64,000 nucleotides of DNA from Polynucleobacter sp. MWH-S4W17 (GTDB lineage: Bacteria; Pseudomonadota; Gammaproteobacteria; Burkholderiales; Burkholderiaceae), in the NCBI RefSeq assembly GCF_018687535.1, contig NZ_CP061295.1, positions 434,001-498,000 on the forward strand, read 5' to 3'. Each line of letters begins with the position of its first letter. The stretch's first letter is position 1. Position numbers and translations under genes: made by a program. Under the pieces are notes generated by a model that saw nothing but the letters and a program-made list of their open reading frames with translations, did no database searches and was not told where the DNA came from. Below, piece after piece: positions 29,585 to 40,922 of the stretch.

Positions 29585-31450
29585 ATGGCCTTATTACAAA
29601 TCTCTGAACCCGGTAAATCACTCGCGCCCCATCAGCGCCGTATTGCTGTGGGCATTGATTTGGGGACCACTAATTCTTTAGTAGCCATTGTGCGTGATGC
29701 CTTGCCTAAGGTGTTACCAGATGCGCAGGGGCGCGAGCTACTTCCATCCGTTATTCGTTATTTGCCTAATGGTAGAACTCAAGCTGGCTTTGAAGCGCTT
29801 GAGAGCGTGGTCATTGACCCAAAAAACACCATTGTTTCAGTGAAGCGTTTCATGGGTCGCGGCTTGTTGGATGTCGAGAATATTGAAAGCGCCCCATACG
29901 ACTTTGTTGATCAACCGGGCATGCTTAAACTCAGAACAGTTGCTGGGGATAAGAGTCCAATTGAAGTCTCGGCAGAAATCTTGGCGCGCTTGCGTCAATT
30001 AGCGGAAGATTCTGTATCTGATGAGATTGTTGGCGCTGTGATTACAGTCCCTGCTTACTTTGATGATGCACAGCGTCAAGCAACCAAAGATGCTGCTAAG
30101 TTAGCTGGCATCGAAGTTCTCCGTTTATTGAATGAGCCGACTGCTGCTGCGATTGCCTATGGATTAGATAATGCCTCTGAAGGCGTCTATGCAGTTTATG
30201 ACTTAGGTGGTGGCACCTTTGATATTTCCATACTGCGCATGAGTCGCGGTGTGTTTGAAGTGCTTGCTACTGGCGGTGATTCTGCTTTAGGTGGTGATGA
30301 TTTTGATCATCGCTTGTATTGCTGGGTCATTGAGCAAGCCAAGCTTCCTCCTTTATCTATTCACGATCATCGTACGCTCCTGCAAGCCTGTAAGCATGCC
30401 AAAGAACTGCTGAGTCACAATCCTCTAGCTCGTGTGCACGAGACTCTAGCGGATGGTACGGTGGTTAATGTTGGGGTTAGTCAGGCGCAACTCTTTGAGA
30501 TAACCCAAAATTTAGTTACCAAGACCTTGATGGCTTGTAAAAAAGCATTGCGTGATGCTGGCCTTAAAGCTGAGGATGTTAAAGGCGTAGTAATGGTGGG
30601 TGGTTCAACTCGTATGCCGAATGTGCAGCGCGCCGTAGGTGAATTGTTTGGTACACAACCCTTAAATAATTTAAATCCTGATCAAGTCGTTGCATTAGGT
30701 GCTGCAATGCAGGCTGACTTATTGGCCGGCAACCAGAGTAAAGACGATGAATGGCTTTTATTGGACGTCATTCCGCTATCGCTCGGTCTTGAAACTATGG
30801 GCGGCCTAGTAGAAAAAATCATTCCGCGTAATACGCCAATTCCGGTGGCAAGAGCACAAGACTTCACGACCTTTAAAGATGGTCAGACTGCTTTAGCTAT
30901 TGCGGTGGTGCAGGGTGAGCGCGAACTTGCTCAAGACTGTCGCTCATTGGGTAAGTTTGAATTACGCGGCATACCAGCAATGGCTGCAGGTGCAGCGCGC
31001 ATCCGGGTCACCTTCCAGGTGGATGCTGATGGTTTATTGTCTGTAAGCGCCGTAGAGCAAGGCTCGGGCGTTAAAGCATCCATTGATATCAAGCCTTCTT
31101 ACGGGTTAACTGACGCGGAAATTACTCGCATGCTGCAAGACGGTTTTGCATCTGCTAAAGAGGATTTGCTTTCGAGGTCGTTGCGTGAAGAGCAGGTTAA
31201 TGCGCAGCGCTTACTAGATGCAGTACAAACCGCGTTAGCGAGTGATCGATCTTTACTGAGTTCAGAAGAGCAGAAAGCGGTAGATCAAGAAATGGCAACC
31301 CTGCAAAAGATCCTAAATGAAGAAACTGATAGTGCTATTGTTCGCAAGGCTGTTGATCATGCCGCCAAAGCGACTGATGACTTTGCACAAAAACGCATGA
31401 ACGCTAGTATTCAGAAGGCTTTATCTGGCAAGAATGTTGCTGAAATTTAA
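29585..31450 (+). CDS. hscA: Hsp70-type chaperone HscA
   Basis: A 621-residue specialised Hsp70. The ATPase domain has [39 protein letters not shown] and [14 protein letters not shown]; the substrate domain begins near 385 with [16 protein letters not shown]. It uses ATP to release clusters from IscU through its LPPVK peptide. Length matches HscA, which is shorter than DnaK and lacks the charged tail. It lies between hscB and fdx. Confidence 0.96.
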   Translation: MALLQISEPGKSLAPHQRRIAVGIDLGTTNSLVAIVRDALPKVLPDAQGRELLPSVIRYLPNGRTQAGFEALESVVIDPKNTIVSVKRFMGRGLLDVENIESAPYDFVDQPGMLKLRTVAGDKSPIEVSAEILARLRQLAEDSVSDEIVGAVITVPAYFDDAQRQATKDAAKLAGIEVLRLLNEPTAAAIAYGLDNASEGVYAVYDLGGGTFDISILRMSRGVFEVLATGGDSALGGDDFDHRLYCWVIEQAKLPPLSIHDHRTLLQACKHAKELLSHNPLARVHETLADGTVVNVGVSQAQLFEITQNLVTKTLMACKKALRDAGLKAEDVKGVVMVGGSTRMPNVQRAVGELFGTQPLNNLNPDQVVALGAAMQADLLAGNQSKDDEWLLLDVIPLSLGLETMGGLVEKIIPRNTPIPVARAQDFTTFKDGQTALAIAVVQGERELAQDCRSLGKFELRGIPAMAAGAARIRVTFQVDADGLLSVSAVEQGSGVKASIDIKPSYGLTDAEITRMLQDGFASAKEDLLSRSLREEQVNAQRLLDAVQTALASDRSLLSSEEQKAVDQEMATLQKILNEETDSAIVRKAVDHAAKATDDFAQKRMNASIQKALSGKNVAEI

Positions 31451-31489
31451 GTAAATAAAATACAAACCGAATACCAATAGAAAAGAATC

Positions 31490-31828
31490 ATGACTCAAAT
31501 CGTTGTACTACCGCATAGTGAGTATTGTCCTGAGGGTGCAGTTGTTGAGGTTGCCCCAGGCACTTCCATTTGCGAAGCTTTGTTAGAGAATGACATTCCC
31601 ATTGAACATGCTTGCGATATGGTGTGCGCTTGCACTACTTGCCATGTGATCGTGAAAGAGGGCTTTAACAGCCTTAATCCTCCTGATGAGAATGAGGAAG
31701 ACATGCTTGATCGTGCATGGGGGCTAAACCCACAGTCCCGTTTATCTTGCCAAGCTATCGTTGCCAAACAGGATTTGGTGATTGAAATACCTAAATATTC
31801 AATCAATCACGCCAAAGAAAATCATTAA
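31490..31828 (+). CDS. fdx: ISC-type 2Fe-2S ferredoxin
   Basis: A 112-residue adrenodoxin-like ferredoxin that supplies electrons for cluster assembly. Cluster ligands lie in CDMVCACTTCHVIV plus a later Cys in RLSCQAI. The sequence NPPDENEEDMLDRAWGL is the acidic partner-binding region. It closes the isc operon; no iscX follows. The following terminator is at 31949. Confidence 0.95.
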   Translation: MTQIVVLPHSEYCPEGAVVEVAPGTSICEALLENDIPIEHACDMVCACTTCHVIVKEGFNSLNPPDENEEDMLDRAWGLNPQSRLSCQAIVAKQDLVIEIPKYSINHAKENH

Positions 31829-31868
31829 TGCACCAAAATCATGCACTAATGCATCCAATCATGCAAAC
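31826..31868 (+). repeat. Imperfect 21-22 bp tandem duplication after fdx
   Basis: TAATGCACCAAAATCATGCA begins at 31826 and a diverged copy, TAATGCATCCAATCATGCA, begins at 31847. The first copy starts in the fdx stop codon. ATGCA recurs four times. Only two copies exist and no array continues. Confidence 0.6.
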
Positions 31869-31948
31869 CACTTAAAGAGTGAACTCTGGCGGGACTAATA
31901 TGAAGCTGTAGTTCATTCTTTAGGTAGTACCTCCAAAAAAATATTTTA

Positions 31949-31976
31949 AGCCATCCTTCGGGGTGGCTTTTTCTTT
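31949..31976 (+). terminator. Terminator of the isc operon
   Basis: AGCCATCC 31949-31956, loop TTCG, GGGTGGCT 31961-31968 (one G-T pair), then a T-rich run. It lies about 120 bases after fdx and ends shortly before the convergent LacI-type gene. The 158-base gap otherwise holds only the tandem duplication. Confidence 0.85.
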
Positions 31977-31986
31977 TGGGGCGCGC

Positions 31987-33018
31987 TTAGAGTTTTGGTG
32001 GTGACGAGCTAGATTCACGAATAACCAAATTAACACTTGTTTTGATTTTTCTGGGAAGGTTATCCACACCCTTAATTTGGGAAATGAGGTGATTGGCCGC
32101 TTGCGCCCACATACCTATAGCATCTATGTGGATAGTGCTCAGACTGGGTGTGATGTGTTGAGAAATTTCTAAGTCATCAAATCCAATGATTGATAAGTCC
32201 TTTGGAATTCTCAGCCCTTGCTTTTTAGCCTCAAGCAACGCGCCCAGAGCTAAAACGTCTTGACCGCAAATAATTGCAGTGATTTTGGGATTGTTGAGGA
32301 GCAATTTTTTTAATCCGAGACGCGCCTCATGTAAACCATAAGCACACTCCACTATCACATCGCTTTTGATCTGAATTTTCTTCTCAGTCAAAAGCTCAAT
32401 AACTCCATCAACCCGGTCTCTAGCACGATCATTGTACGTAGTGATGCCTGCCAATATCCCAAAATGTTTATGTCCAAGAGAGAGTAGGTGCTGAACCCCG
32501 GGCTTGATTGCCTCTCGATTATCAAAGCCGGAGGCGTACCCGTTATAGGGTGTGGATAATGAGCCCACGTGTATATATGGAATATTGCGAGTTTTCAGAA
32601 GTTTTAATGCTTCGCGCCGCTGGCTAACGCCAAAGAGGGCAATACCTTCAACGCCTCGAGTCAGTAGGTTGGTTATTTGGTTTGCTTCGATCTCGGGATC
32701 GTAGTTACTGCTTGCTACTAAAAGTTGGTGCCCAGATTGATTTAGTTGACGTTGAAACTCTGCAAGCCCTTGTGCAAAAATTGCATTGTCAAGAGTGGGA
32801 ACAATTGCGCCAATAGTCCCAGAGCGCTTAAGCATCAATGCGCGAGCCCCAGCATTCGGTATGTACCCCAATTTTTTAATAACACCACTAATTTTTTCTT
32901 TTAGCTCGGCGCTAACTGCATCTGGATTATTTAAGGCTCTGGAGACGGTTGCGGTAGAAACTTTTGCTGCAGCCGCTACATGAACTATGGTGATAGAGCC
33001 AATTTTATTTTTCATCAA
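31987..33018 (-). CDS. LacI-family transcriptional regulator of the sulfonate importer and hps genes
   Basis: A 343-residue LacI/GalR protein. The HTH TIVHVAAAAKVSTATVSRALNN and hinge region PNAGARALM at residues 10-65 are followed by a periplasmic-binding-like effector domain (GVEGIALFGVS, VDGVIELL, ALGALLEAKKQG, PKDLSIIGFDD, SLSTIHID). It is divergent from the ABC importer, and LacI-type operators lie at 33087 and 36623. This suggests control of both importer and dehydrogenase genes. The effector is probably the imported sulfonate or an intermediate (inference). Confidence 0.88.
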   Translation of the reverse strand: MMKNKIGSITIVHVAAAAKVSTATVSRALNNPDAVSAELKEKISGVIKKLGYIPNAGARALMLKRSGTIGAIVPTLDNAIFAQGLAEFQRQLNQSGHQLLVASSNYDPEIEANQITNLLTRGVEGIALFGVSQRREALKLLKTRNIPYIHVGSLSTPYNGYASGFDNREAIKPGVQHLLSLGHKHFGILAGITTYNDRARDRVDGVIELLTEKKIQIKSDVIVECAYGLHEARLGLKKLLLNNPKITAIICGQDVLALGALLEAKKQGLRIPKDLSIIGFDDLEISQHITPSLSTIHIDAIGMWAQAANHLISQIKGVDNLPRKIKTSVNLVIRESSSSPPKL

Positions 33019-33076
33019 AACCTAAGGGAAAGCCCTAGTCAATTTCAGTTGGTGGTGTTAATTTTGCAAGTAATTT

Positions 33077-33889
33077 ATGGTTAGAATGAAAGCGCTTACA
33101 TTTTATTTATTTTATGAGGAATTGGAAATTTTTAGCAAGCTTTTATCCTTCTTTTTGTTCTGTGCGATTCTGCTACTCGCTTGGTTTGGGCTGACAGAGT
33201 GGACAGGCACAATCTCAATTGCTAGATTTCCATCGCCCACAGAAACCTGGAATTCTTTCAAAATTATTGCATTGCAGGGCTATGGCAATGGCAAGCTTCA
33301 TCAGCATGTCCTACAAAGCGTGATCTTAGTTACCTCCGGATTTTTGGTTTCTTCCTCGTTGGGAATCCTGCTGGGGATTCTGATGGGTGCCAATAAGAAA
33401 ATTGAAGCTTTCGTCAATCCAATATTTTTAACCTTGAGGCCAATACCCCCGTTAGCGTGGATTCCTTTGGCTATTGTTTGGTTGGGGCTTGGTAACTCCG
33501 CTAAGGTAATGGTGATTTATGTAGCAGCCTTTGTGCCGGCAGTGATTAATAGCTTCACTGGCGTTAGATCAATAGAGGTGCCGCAGCGAGAAGCTGCTGC
33601 TATGTTGGGTATTGGCCGTTTTGCTTACTATCGCGAAGTATTAATCCCTGGCGCATTGCCACTTATTTTTACTGGCTTACGCCTATCCCTTCAGGCATCC
33701 TGGACCACATTGGTTGCGGCAGAATTGGTCGGTGCAACTTTAGGCTTGGGGTCGATCCTAAATCAAGCGGCTCAAGATATTAATCCGGCAATGATTATGG
33801 TGGGCATGATTAGCGTAGCGATTTCTGGTTGGTTGATGACCCAGATATTGGCTAAGGCTGAGCGCTATGCCATGCCTTGGAGAGCGTAA
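33077..33889 (+). CDS. ABC transporter permease, SsuC/TauC-like (first)
   Basis: Up to 270 residues, with about six membrane segments. EAAAMLGIGRFAYYREVLIPGALP is the EAA loop that contacts the ATPase. LRPIPPLAWIPLAIVWLGLG is typical of the nitrate/sulfonate/taurine group. The start is uncertain: ATG 33077 and 33086 lie in or before the LacI-type operator, and neither has a ribosome site. TTG 33122 is possible but its AGGA is too close. It is the first gene of a permease-permease-ATPase-binding protein set, which is unusual in having two different permeases. Confidence 0.85.
   Translation: MVRMKALTFYLFYEELEIFSKLLSFFLFCAILLLAWFGLTEWTGTISIARFPSPTETWNSFKIIALQGYGNGKLHQHVLQSVILVTSGFLVSSSLGILLGILMGANKKIEAFVNPIFLTLRPIPPLAWIPLAIVWLGLGNSAKVMVIYVAAFVPAVINSFTGVRSIEVPQREAAAMLGIGRFAYYREVLIPGALPLIFTGLRLSLQASWTTLVAAELVGATLGLGSILNQAAQDINPAMIMVGMISVAISGWLMTQILAKAERYAMPWRA
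33087..33100. promoter_or_regulatory. LacI-type operator at the ABC importer
   Basis: TGAAAGCGCTTACA, one mismatch from the perfect palindrome TGTAAGCGCTTACA found at 36623. The central GCGC with flanking AAG/CTT is typical of LacI/GalR operators. It lies between the regulator and importer genes, overlapping the first ATG codons available to the permease. A TAGAAT hexamer ends at its left edge. Confidence 0.7.
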
Positions 33890-34674
33890 TGGCACGTCAA
33901 GAACGCTTAAATCAAAGTGAGTTTTTATTGTGGACGGGACTAGGCATTACGAGTTTTATTGGGATTTGGTATCTCTCGGCGTTGCTGGGTGTAGTTCCAA
34001 AGCAGTTTCTTCCGGCGCCACATGAAGTTTTGCTGAAGTTTATTCACCTGCTAAACGAGCCATTTTCTGGCTACACCTTATTGGCGCATATTGCTTCAAG
34101 TTTTCAGCGCTTTTTATATGGATTTCTATTGGCGGTAGTGATTGGGGTGCCTTTGGGATTGTTGATGGCTTTATCCAAGTATGCAAATCAACTGATCACG
34201 CCATTTTTTGAAAGTATTCGCTTTGTCGCGCCAATTGCTTGGGTTCCATTTGCTGCTCTTTGGTTTGGAACAGGTATCGGTGGTCCAGTATTGGTGATTT
34301 TTATGGGGGCATTTCCTCCGGTTTTAATTAATACTTATCGCGGCGCAATTCACGTAGATAAAAAATACCTTGAAGCAGCCAGAATGCTTGGGGCAGGTAA
34401 GTTGCGCTTGATGACCGAAGTCTTATTTCCCGCGGCTATTCCATCCATCATTGCTGGTCTGCGGATTTCAGCAGGCTTAGGTTGGCAATCCTTGGTTGGC
34501 GCTGAACTTATTGTTGCTTCAAGCGGTGTTGGCTACATGATGGTTAAAGGTCAAGCAAGTATTCAGACCGATATTGTGATGAGCGGCATGATTGCAATTG
34601 GTCTGATTGGTTTATTGATTGATGTGCTTTTAAGGCAGGCTGAAAAGTTCGCTGTTCACTATAGAGAAATTTGA
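33889..34674 (+). CDS. ABC transporter permease, SsuC/TauC-like (second)
   Basis: 261 residues from ATG 33889, which overlaps the preceding stop as TAATG; the frame is open upstream to TTG 33877 but the overlap start is more natural. It has six membrane segments, FRFVAPIAWVPF-type residues before the loop, and the EAA loop EAARMLGAGKLRLMTEVLFP. It presumably forms a heterodimer with the upstream permease. The ATPase gene follows after three bases. Confidence 0.9.
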   Translation: MARQERLNQSEFLLWTGLGITSFIGIWYLSALLGVVPKQFLPAPHEVLLKFIHLLNEPFSGYTLLAHIASSFQRFLYGFLLAVVIGVPLGLLMALSKYANQLITPFFESIRFVAPIAWVPFAALWFGTGIGGPVLVIFMGAFPPVLINTYRGAIHVDKKYLEAARMLGAGKLRLMTEVLFPAAIPSIIAGLRISAGLGWQSLVGAELIVASSGVGYMMVKGQASIQTDIVMSGMIAIGLIGLLIDVLLRQAEKFAVHYREI

Positions 34675-34677
34675 TTT

Positions 34678-35475
34678 ATGGCAGATATTGTTTTCGATTC
34701 AGTAGAGCGCAGCTTTAAACAAGGCGGCAAAGAGTTTTTGGCCGTAGGCGGTGTTGACCTAACTGTTAAAGACAAAGAGTTTGTTGCGATCGTTGGGCCA
34801 TCTGGTTGTGGAAAGACCACTTGCTTACGCATGGTCGCTGGCCTTGAAATGCCAAGCAAAGGGCGTGTTCTCGTTGGCGGCAAAGAAGTAAAAGGACCTG
34901 GACCAGACCGTGCCGTAGTCTTTCAGCAATTCGCTTTATTTCCATGGAAAACAGTTCAGGAGAATATTGAGTTTGGCCTGAAATCCATGAGTATGAGTGC
35001 GACTGATAAGCGAGATAAGACTGCCCGTTTGATTTCTCTTATGGGGTTAGAGGGTTACGAGCAGGCATACCCCCATCAATTATCTGGCGGTATGCAGCAG
35101 CGCGTAGCTATTGCGCGTGCCTACGTTCTAGAGCCAGAAGTGTTGTTGATGGATGAGCCATTCGGCGCTTTGGATGCTCAAACTCGAGTGGTGATGCAGG
35201 AAGAGCTTGTAAGGCTTGCTCGCAAGAACCCTAAAACTGTCTTATTTATCACCCACGCTGTTGAAGAGGCGGTGTATCTCGCAGATCGCGTTGTGGTCAT
35301 GTCAAGAAGGCCTGGTCTGATTCGGGATGTGATCGAGATTAAGCCCATTCGTGAAAAAGAAGGTTGGGATACGCATTCTCGGATTGAAGATGTAATGGAT
35401 TTGAGTTCATTTGTGCAGTTACGTAGTCAGATTTGGAAGTTGTTACGCGAGCAAAACCTGGGTGTTGATCATTGA
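34678..35475 (+). CDS. ABC transporter ATP-binding protein, SsuB/TauB-like
   Basis: A 265-residue ATPase. Walker A GPSGCGKTT, Q-loop FQQFALFPWKTV, signature LSGGMQQRVAIARA, Walker B VLLMDEPFGALD and switch His in FITHAVEEAVYLADRV are all intact. The FPWKTV segment after the Q-loop is typical of the nitrate/taurine/sulfonate importers. It energises the two upstream permeases and is followed after 31 bases by the binding protein. Confidence 0.95.
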   Translation: MADIVFDSVERSFKQGGKEFLAVGGVDLTVKDKEFVAIVGPSGCGKTTCLRMVAGLEMPSKGRVLVGGKEVKGPGPDRAVVFQQFALFPWKTVQENIEFGLKSMSMSATDKRDKTARLISLMGLEGYEQAYPHQLSGGMQQRVAIARAYVLEPEVLLMDEPFGALDAQTRVVMQEELVRLARKNPKTVLFITHAVEEAVYLADRVVVMSRRPGLIRDVIEIKPIREKEGWDTHSRIEDVMDLSSFVQLRSQIWKLLREQNLGVDH

Positions 35476-35506
35476 TTTACTTTTGTAATGTCTGAAGGAG
35501 ATAAAA

Positions 35507-36571
35507 ATGCAATTTAAAAAATCATTAGCAAGTATTTTGGGGGCAACGGTACTGGCAGCAGCAAGTGTTGGTAATGTCTATGCGCAAGCAAAGCCTGCAT
35601 TAACCGAGATTAAAGTGAGCTATCAGCCTGCTTTGTATTGGGCACTTCCATTTTTTGTGGCAACAGAAAAAAACTGGTGGGGTGAATTGGGCCTTAAACC
35701 AGAATTTAGTACTTTCCCTGCTGGCGTTCCACAAATTGCGGCATCTGCCTCTAAGTCATGGGATGTAGGTGGCACTGGATCAGTTCCTGCTGTATTGGGT
35801 TATGTCCGCTTTGGCATTAAAACCATCGGATTGAGTAATGATGAGTCAGCAGGCAATGCCTTGTTGGCTACTGGTAAAGCTGCAGAGGCATTCGCAGCCA
35901 ATCCTCAGTCATTGAAAGGGCAAACCATTGTGTTGACTGGTAACTCCACTGGAGATTACGCAGTTCAATCTTGCCTCAAGAAATATGGTTTAGCTAAGAC
36001 TGATGTTGTTATTAAGAATATGGGTCAGGGCGAAATTATTTCTGCCATGTCATCGGGTAACGCTGACTTTGGCGGCTTGTGGGCACCAAATATTTATACG
36101 CTCGAAGAGAAGGCTGGAGCTAAGGTCATCTGCAGCGGTAAAGATGGCGGCGCTTTTGTTCCTGGCGCTTTGATTGTGCGCGGTGATTATGCAAAAGAGA
36201 ATCCACAAAATGTGGCTAAGTTCTTAGCTGTGTATTTACGTGCTTGGAAGTGGATGAATGCTAATAAGCCACAAGCAATTGCAATGATGAAAAAGTTCTA
36301 TGAGCAGGGCGGCGTCACAATTTCTGAAGCTTCAATGAAGAAAGAGTTTGATACTCGCCCTAACTATGACTTGGCAACTGAGTTGAAGATTATGGATAAC
36401 TCTAAGGGCCCATCACAAGTAGATGGCTGGTTTAATTCTATTGCCGCCTTTATGCAATCAACTGGCGCCATCCAAACTGTACCGCCAGCAAATGAATACA
36501 TCACTGATGAATTCATGAAGATGGTGAATGCAGATAAAAAACTGCGTGATTTTGCAAACAACTCTAAGTAG
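35507..36571 (+). CDS. ABC transporter substrate-binding protein, NitT/TauT family
   Basis: A 354-residue periplasmic protein with signal peptide (ILGATVLAAASVGNVYAQA, cleavage near AQA). TEIKVSYQPALYWALPFFVA, KNWWGELGLKPEF and WDVGGTGSVPAVLG match the sulfonate/taurine-type binding proteins. Given the adjoining hpsN, the ligand is probably 2,3-dihydroxypropanesulfonate or a related C3 sulfonate (inference from context). A ribosome site GAAGGAG precedes the ATG. A long hairpin follows the gene. Confidence 0.9.
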   Translation: MQFKKSLASILGATVLAAASVGNVYAQAKPALTEIKVSYQPALYWALPFFVATEKNWWGELGLKPEFSTFPAGVPQIAASASKSWDVGGTGSVPAVLGYVRFGIKTIGLSNDESAGNALLATGKAAEAFAANPQSLKGQTIVLTGNSTGDYAVQSCLKKYGLAKTDVVIKNMGQGEIISAMSSGNADFGGLWAPNIYTLEEKAGAKVICSGKDGGAFVPGALIVRGDYAKENPQNVAKFLAVYLRAWKWMNANKPQAIAMMKKFYEQGGVTISEASMKKEFDTRPNYDLATELKIMDNSKGPSQVDGWFNSIAAFMQSTGAIQTVPPANEYITDEFMKMVNADKKLRDFANNSK

Positions 36572-36582
36572 TCGATAAAACA

Positions 36583-38737
<2,155 letters not shown>

Positions 38738-38748
38738 GGATCGTAATT

Positions 38749-39753
38749 ATGAAAGCCCTGGTCTATACACAGCCAAATGAAATGCAGATCTTAGATCGTC
38801 CTTATCCTTCGCTAGATGCTGAGGAGGTGGTGCTCAAGATTGAGTCAGTAGGTATTTGCGGTAGTGATATGCATGCCTTTCATGGCCATGACCCAAGAAG
38901 AAAACCAGGTTTAGTTTTAGGGCATGAATTTGCTGGCACCATTGCTGATACCAGCTCTTTGCTTTTCACTAAGGGGCAGAGAGTTACAGGCAATCCATTG
39001 ATTACTTGTGGCCACTGCGAATATTGTCTGCAGGGAAGAAATAATTTGTGCGCCAATCGCACCATGGTGGGGATGACAAGACCAGGAGCTTTTGCTGAAT
39101 ACATGAGTATTCCTGCGAGCTCACTGATTGCCATTCCTGAAGGTCTTAGTCTGGATGCTGCTGCATTGACTGAGCCAGCAGCCACTGCTGTTCATGCAAT
39201 TAACTTATCAATGCGAGCCCTTCAAAGACCCATTCAAGAATGTCATGTTTTGATATTGGGTGGTGGCGCTATAGGAATGCTTTCTGCGCTGCTCTTGAAG
39301 CATTACGGGGTTGATGATTTAACGGTTGCCGAAGTAAACCCATTGCGTAGAAAAGCTATTGAGCAACATGTTGGCTGCAAGACACTCAATCCCATAGACG
39401 AAAAAATTACTGAGAATTCTGTTGAGTTTGTGATGGATTGTGTTGGTGCTGTAGTTACTCGTAACACTGCACTGGCTGCTGTAAAGCCGGGCGGTGTGAT
39501 GATGCATGTAGGTCTTCAGGATTGGGCTAGCGAAATTGATATGAGAAAGCTTACGCTTGCTGAAATCACGCTGCTTGGAACCTATACCTACTCCACGGTT
39601 GATCTTCAAGCCACCGTCAATTTGCTCGCTCGCAATGCGTTTGGCGATTTGTCTTGGGTAGAAATGCGGTCTTTAGATGATGGGCCTCAAGCCTTTAGTG
39701 ACTTACATGCCGGAAAAACAGCTGCTGCAAAAGTTCTCCTAAAACCGTTTTAA
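38749..39753 (+). CDS. Zn-dependent alcohol dehydrogenase (HpsO/HpsP-type candidate)
   Basis: A 334-residue medium-chain dehydrogenase. Catalytic-Zn residues are in GICGSDMHAFHG and GHEFAG; the structural-Zn Cys are in CGHCEYCLQGRNNLC. The coenzyme motif is LGGGAIGML. The MDR family includes threonine and sorbitol dehydrogenases that oxidise secondary alcohols, which fits C2 oxidation of DHPS. It follows the SDR by 11 bases in the hps operon. Confidence 0.82.
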   Translation: MKALVYTQPNEMQILDRPYPSLDAEEVVLKIESVGICGSDMHAFHGHDPRRKPGLVLGHEFAGTIADTSSLLFTKGQRVTGNPLITCGHCEYCLQGRNNLCANRTMVGMTRPGAFAEYMSIPASSLIAIPEGLSLDAAALTEPAATAVHAINLSMRALQRPIQECHVLILGGGAIGMLSALLLKHYGVDDLTVAEVNPLRRKAIEQHVGCKTLNPIDEKITENSVEFVMDCVGAVVTRNTALAAVKPGGVMMHVGLQDWASEIDMRKLTLAEITLLGTYTYSTVDLQATVNLLARNAFGDLSWVEMRSLDDGPQAFSDLHAGKTAAAKVLLKPF

Positions 39754-39773
39754 ATAATCACGGGTTACTCAGT

Positions 39774-40922
39774 ATGCAATTTGTCTTTCATTCCACACCT
39801 TCTATTTTTGTAGAAAGAGGCGGCTCAGCCAATCTTGCAAAAAAAATTCTGGAACGAGGCGGCAAATCTGTCTTAATTGTTACGGACCCCGGCGTTCTTT
39901 CTGCGGGCTTGCTAGATAAAGCGCTGCCCCAATTTAAAGAGTTAAAGCTCCCATTTCAGATTTTTTCCGATGTTGAGGCGGATCCCCCGGTTCCTGTAAT
40001 TAATCAAGCGATGAAGGTCGCGCAGGACTGTAAAGCGGATTTCATTGTGGGCTTTGGTGGCGGTAGCTCGATGGATGTGGCCAAACTTGTTGCTTTGTTA
40101 AGTCCCGGTACGGAAAATCTTGCTGACATATATGGCATTGGAATGGCCAAAGGACCAAGATTGCCTTTGATCCTGGTTCCTACAACTGCTGGTACGGGTT
40201 CTGAGGTAACACAAAGCTCTGTAGTGACTGTGAGTGAAAGTGAAAAGAAGGGTGTTCTCTCACCACATCTATTGCCAGATTTGGCGATATTGGATGCAGA
40301 GTTAACGCTTGGCTTGCCGGCCCACGTCACAGCCGCTACAGGAATAGATGCGATGGTCCATGCTATTGAGGCATATACAACCAAGCATCTAAAAAACCCG
40401 ATGTCCGATTGCGTAGCCAAAGAGGCGCTGCGTTTACTTTCAGGAAACCTTCATAAAGCCGTTAACTCTGGAAACGATATTGTTGCGCGTGAAAACATGT
40501 TACTCGGCGCCTGCCTTGGAGGTATGGCATTTACCAATGCGCCAGTGGCAGGAGTTCATGCATTGGCCTATCCGATTGGCGCAAGATTTCATGTGCCTCA
40601 TGGCTTATCTAATTCCTTAATGTTGGCCCCGGTAATTCGCTTCAATATTGAAGTTGCACATTCTATGTATTCAGAACTCGGACAGATAATTAAACCAGGC
40701 CTCAAGGGTACAACTATCGAGCAGGCAAATGGATTGGCTGAGTATTTAGGCGGACTTGCTGGTGAGCTCGGTTTACCACAGCATTTAGTCGAGGTCGGCA
40801 TTACAGAAAGTGATGTTGACCAGTTAGCTAAGGATGCCATGTTACAAACCCGCCTCCTAAGCAACAGTCCACGTGAGATCACGCTAAGTGATGCTGCTGC
40901 TCTATATCGAGAGGCGCTATAG
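39774..40922 (+). CDS. Iron-containing alcohol dehydrogenase
   Basis: A 382-residue group III dehydrogenase. The NAD(P) motif GFGGGSSMDVAK, PTTAGTGSEVTQ, metal ligands in GIDAMVHAIEAY and AGVHALAYPIGARFHVPHG are present. Its place at the end of the hps operon suggests action on sulfolactaldehyde or DHPS, or on a related aldehyde (inference). It is not one of the three dehydrogenases described for the pathway. Its last six bases overlap the convergent LysR gene. Confidence 0.85.
   Translation: MQFVFHSTPSIFVERGGSANLAKKILERGGKSVLIVTDPGVLSAGLLDKALPQFKELKLPFQIFSDVEADPPVPVINQAMKVAQDCKADFIVGFGGGSSMDVAKLVALLSPGTENLADIYGIGMAKGPRLPLILVPTTAGTGSEVTQSSVVTVSESEKKGVLSPHLLPDLAILDAELTLGLPAHVTAATGIDAMVHAIEAYTTKHLKNPMSDCVAKEALRLLSGNLHKAVNSGNDIVARENMLLGACLGGMAFTNAPVAGVHALAYPIGARFHVPHGLSNSLMLAPVIRFNIEVAHSMYSELGQIIKPGLKGTTIEQANGLAEYLGGLAGELGLPQHLVEVGITESDVDQLAKDAMLQTRLLSNSPREITLSDAAALYREAL

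Noticed and set aside
31826..31868. CRISPR-like repeat
   Set aside because: Only two imperfect adjacent copies without unique spacers and no cas genes.
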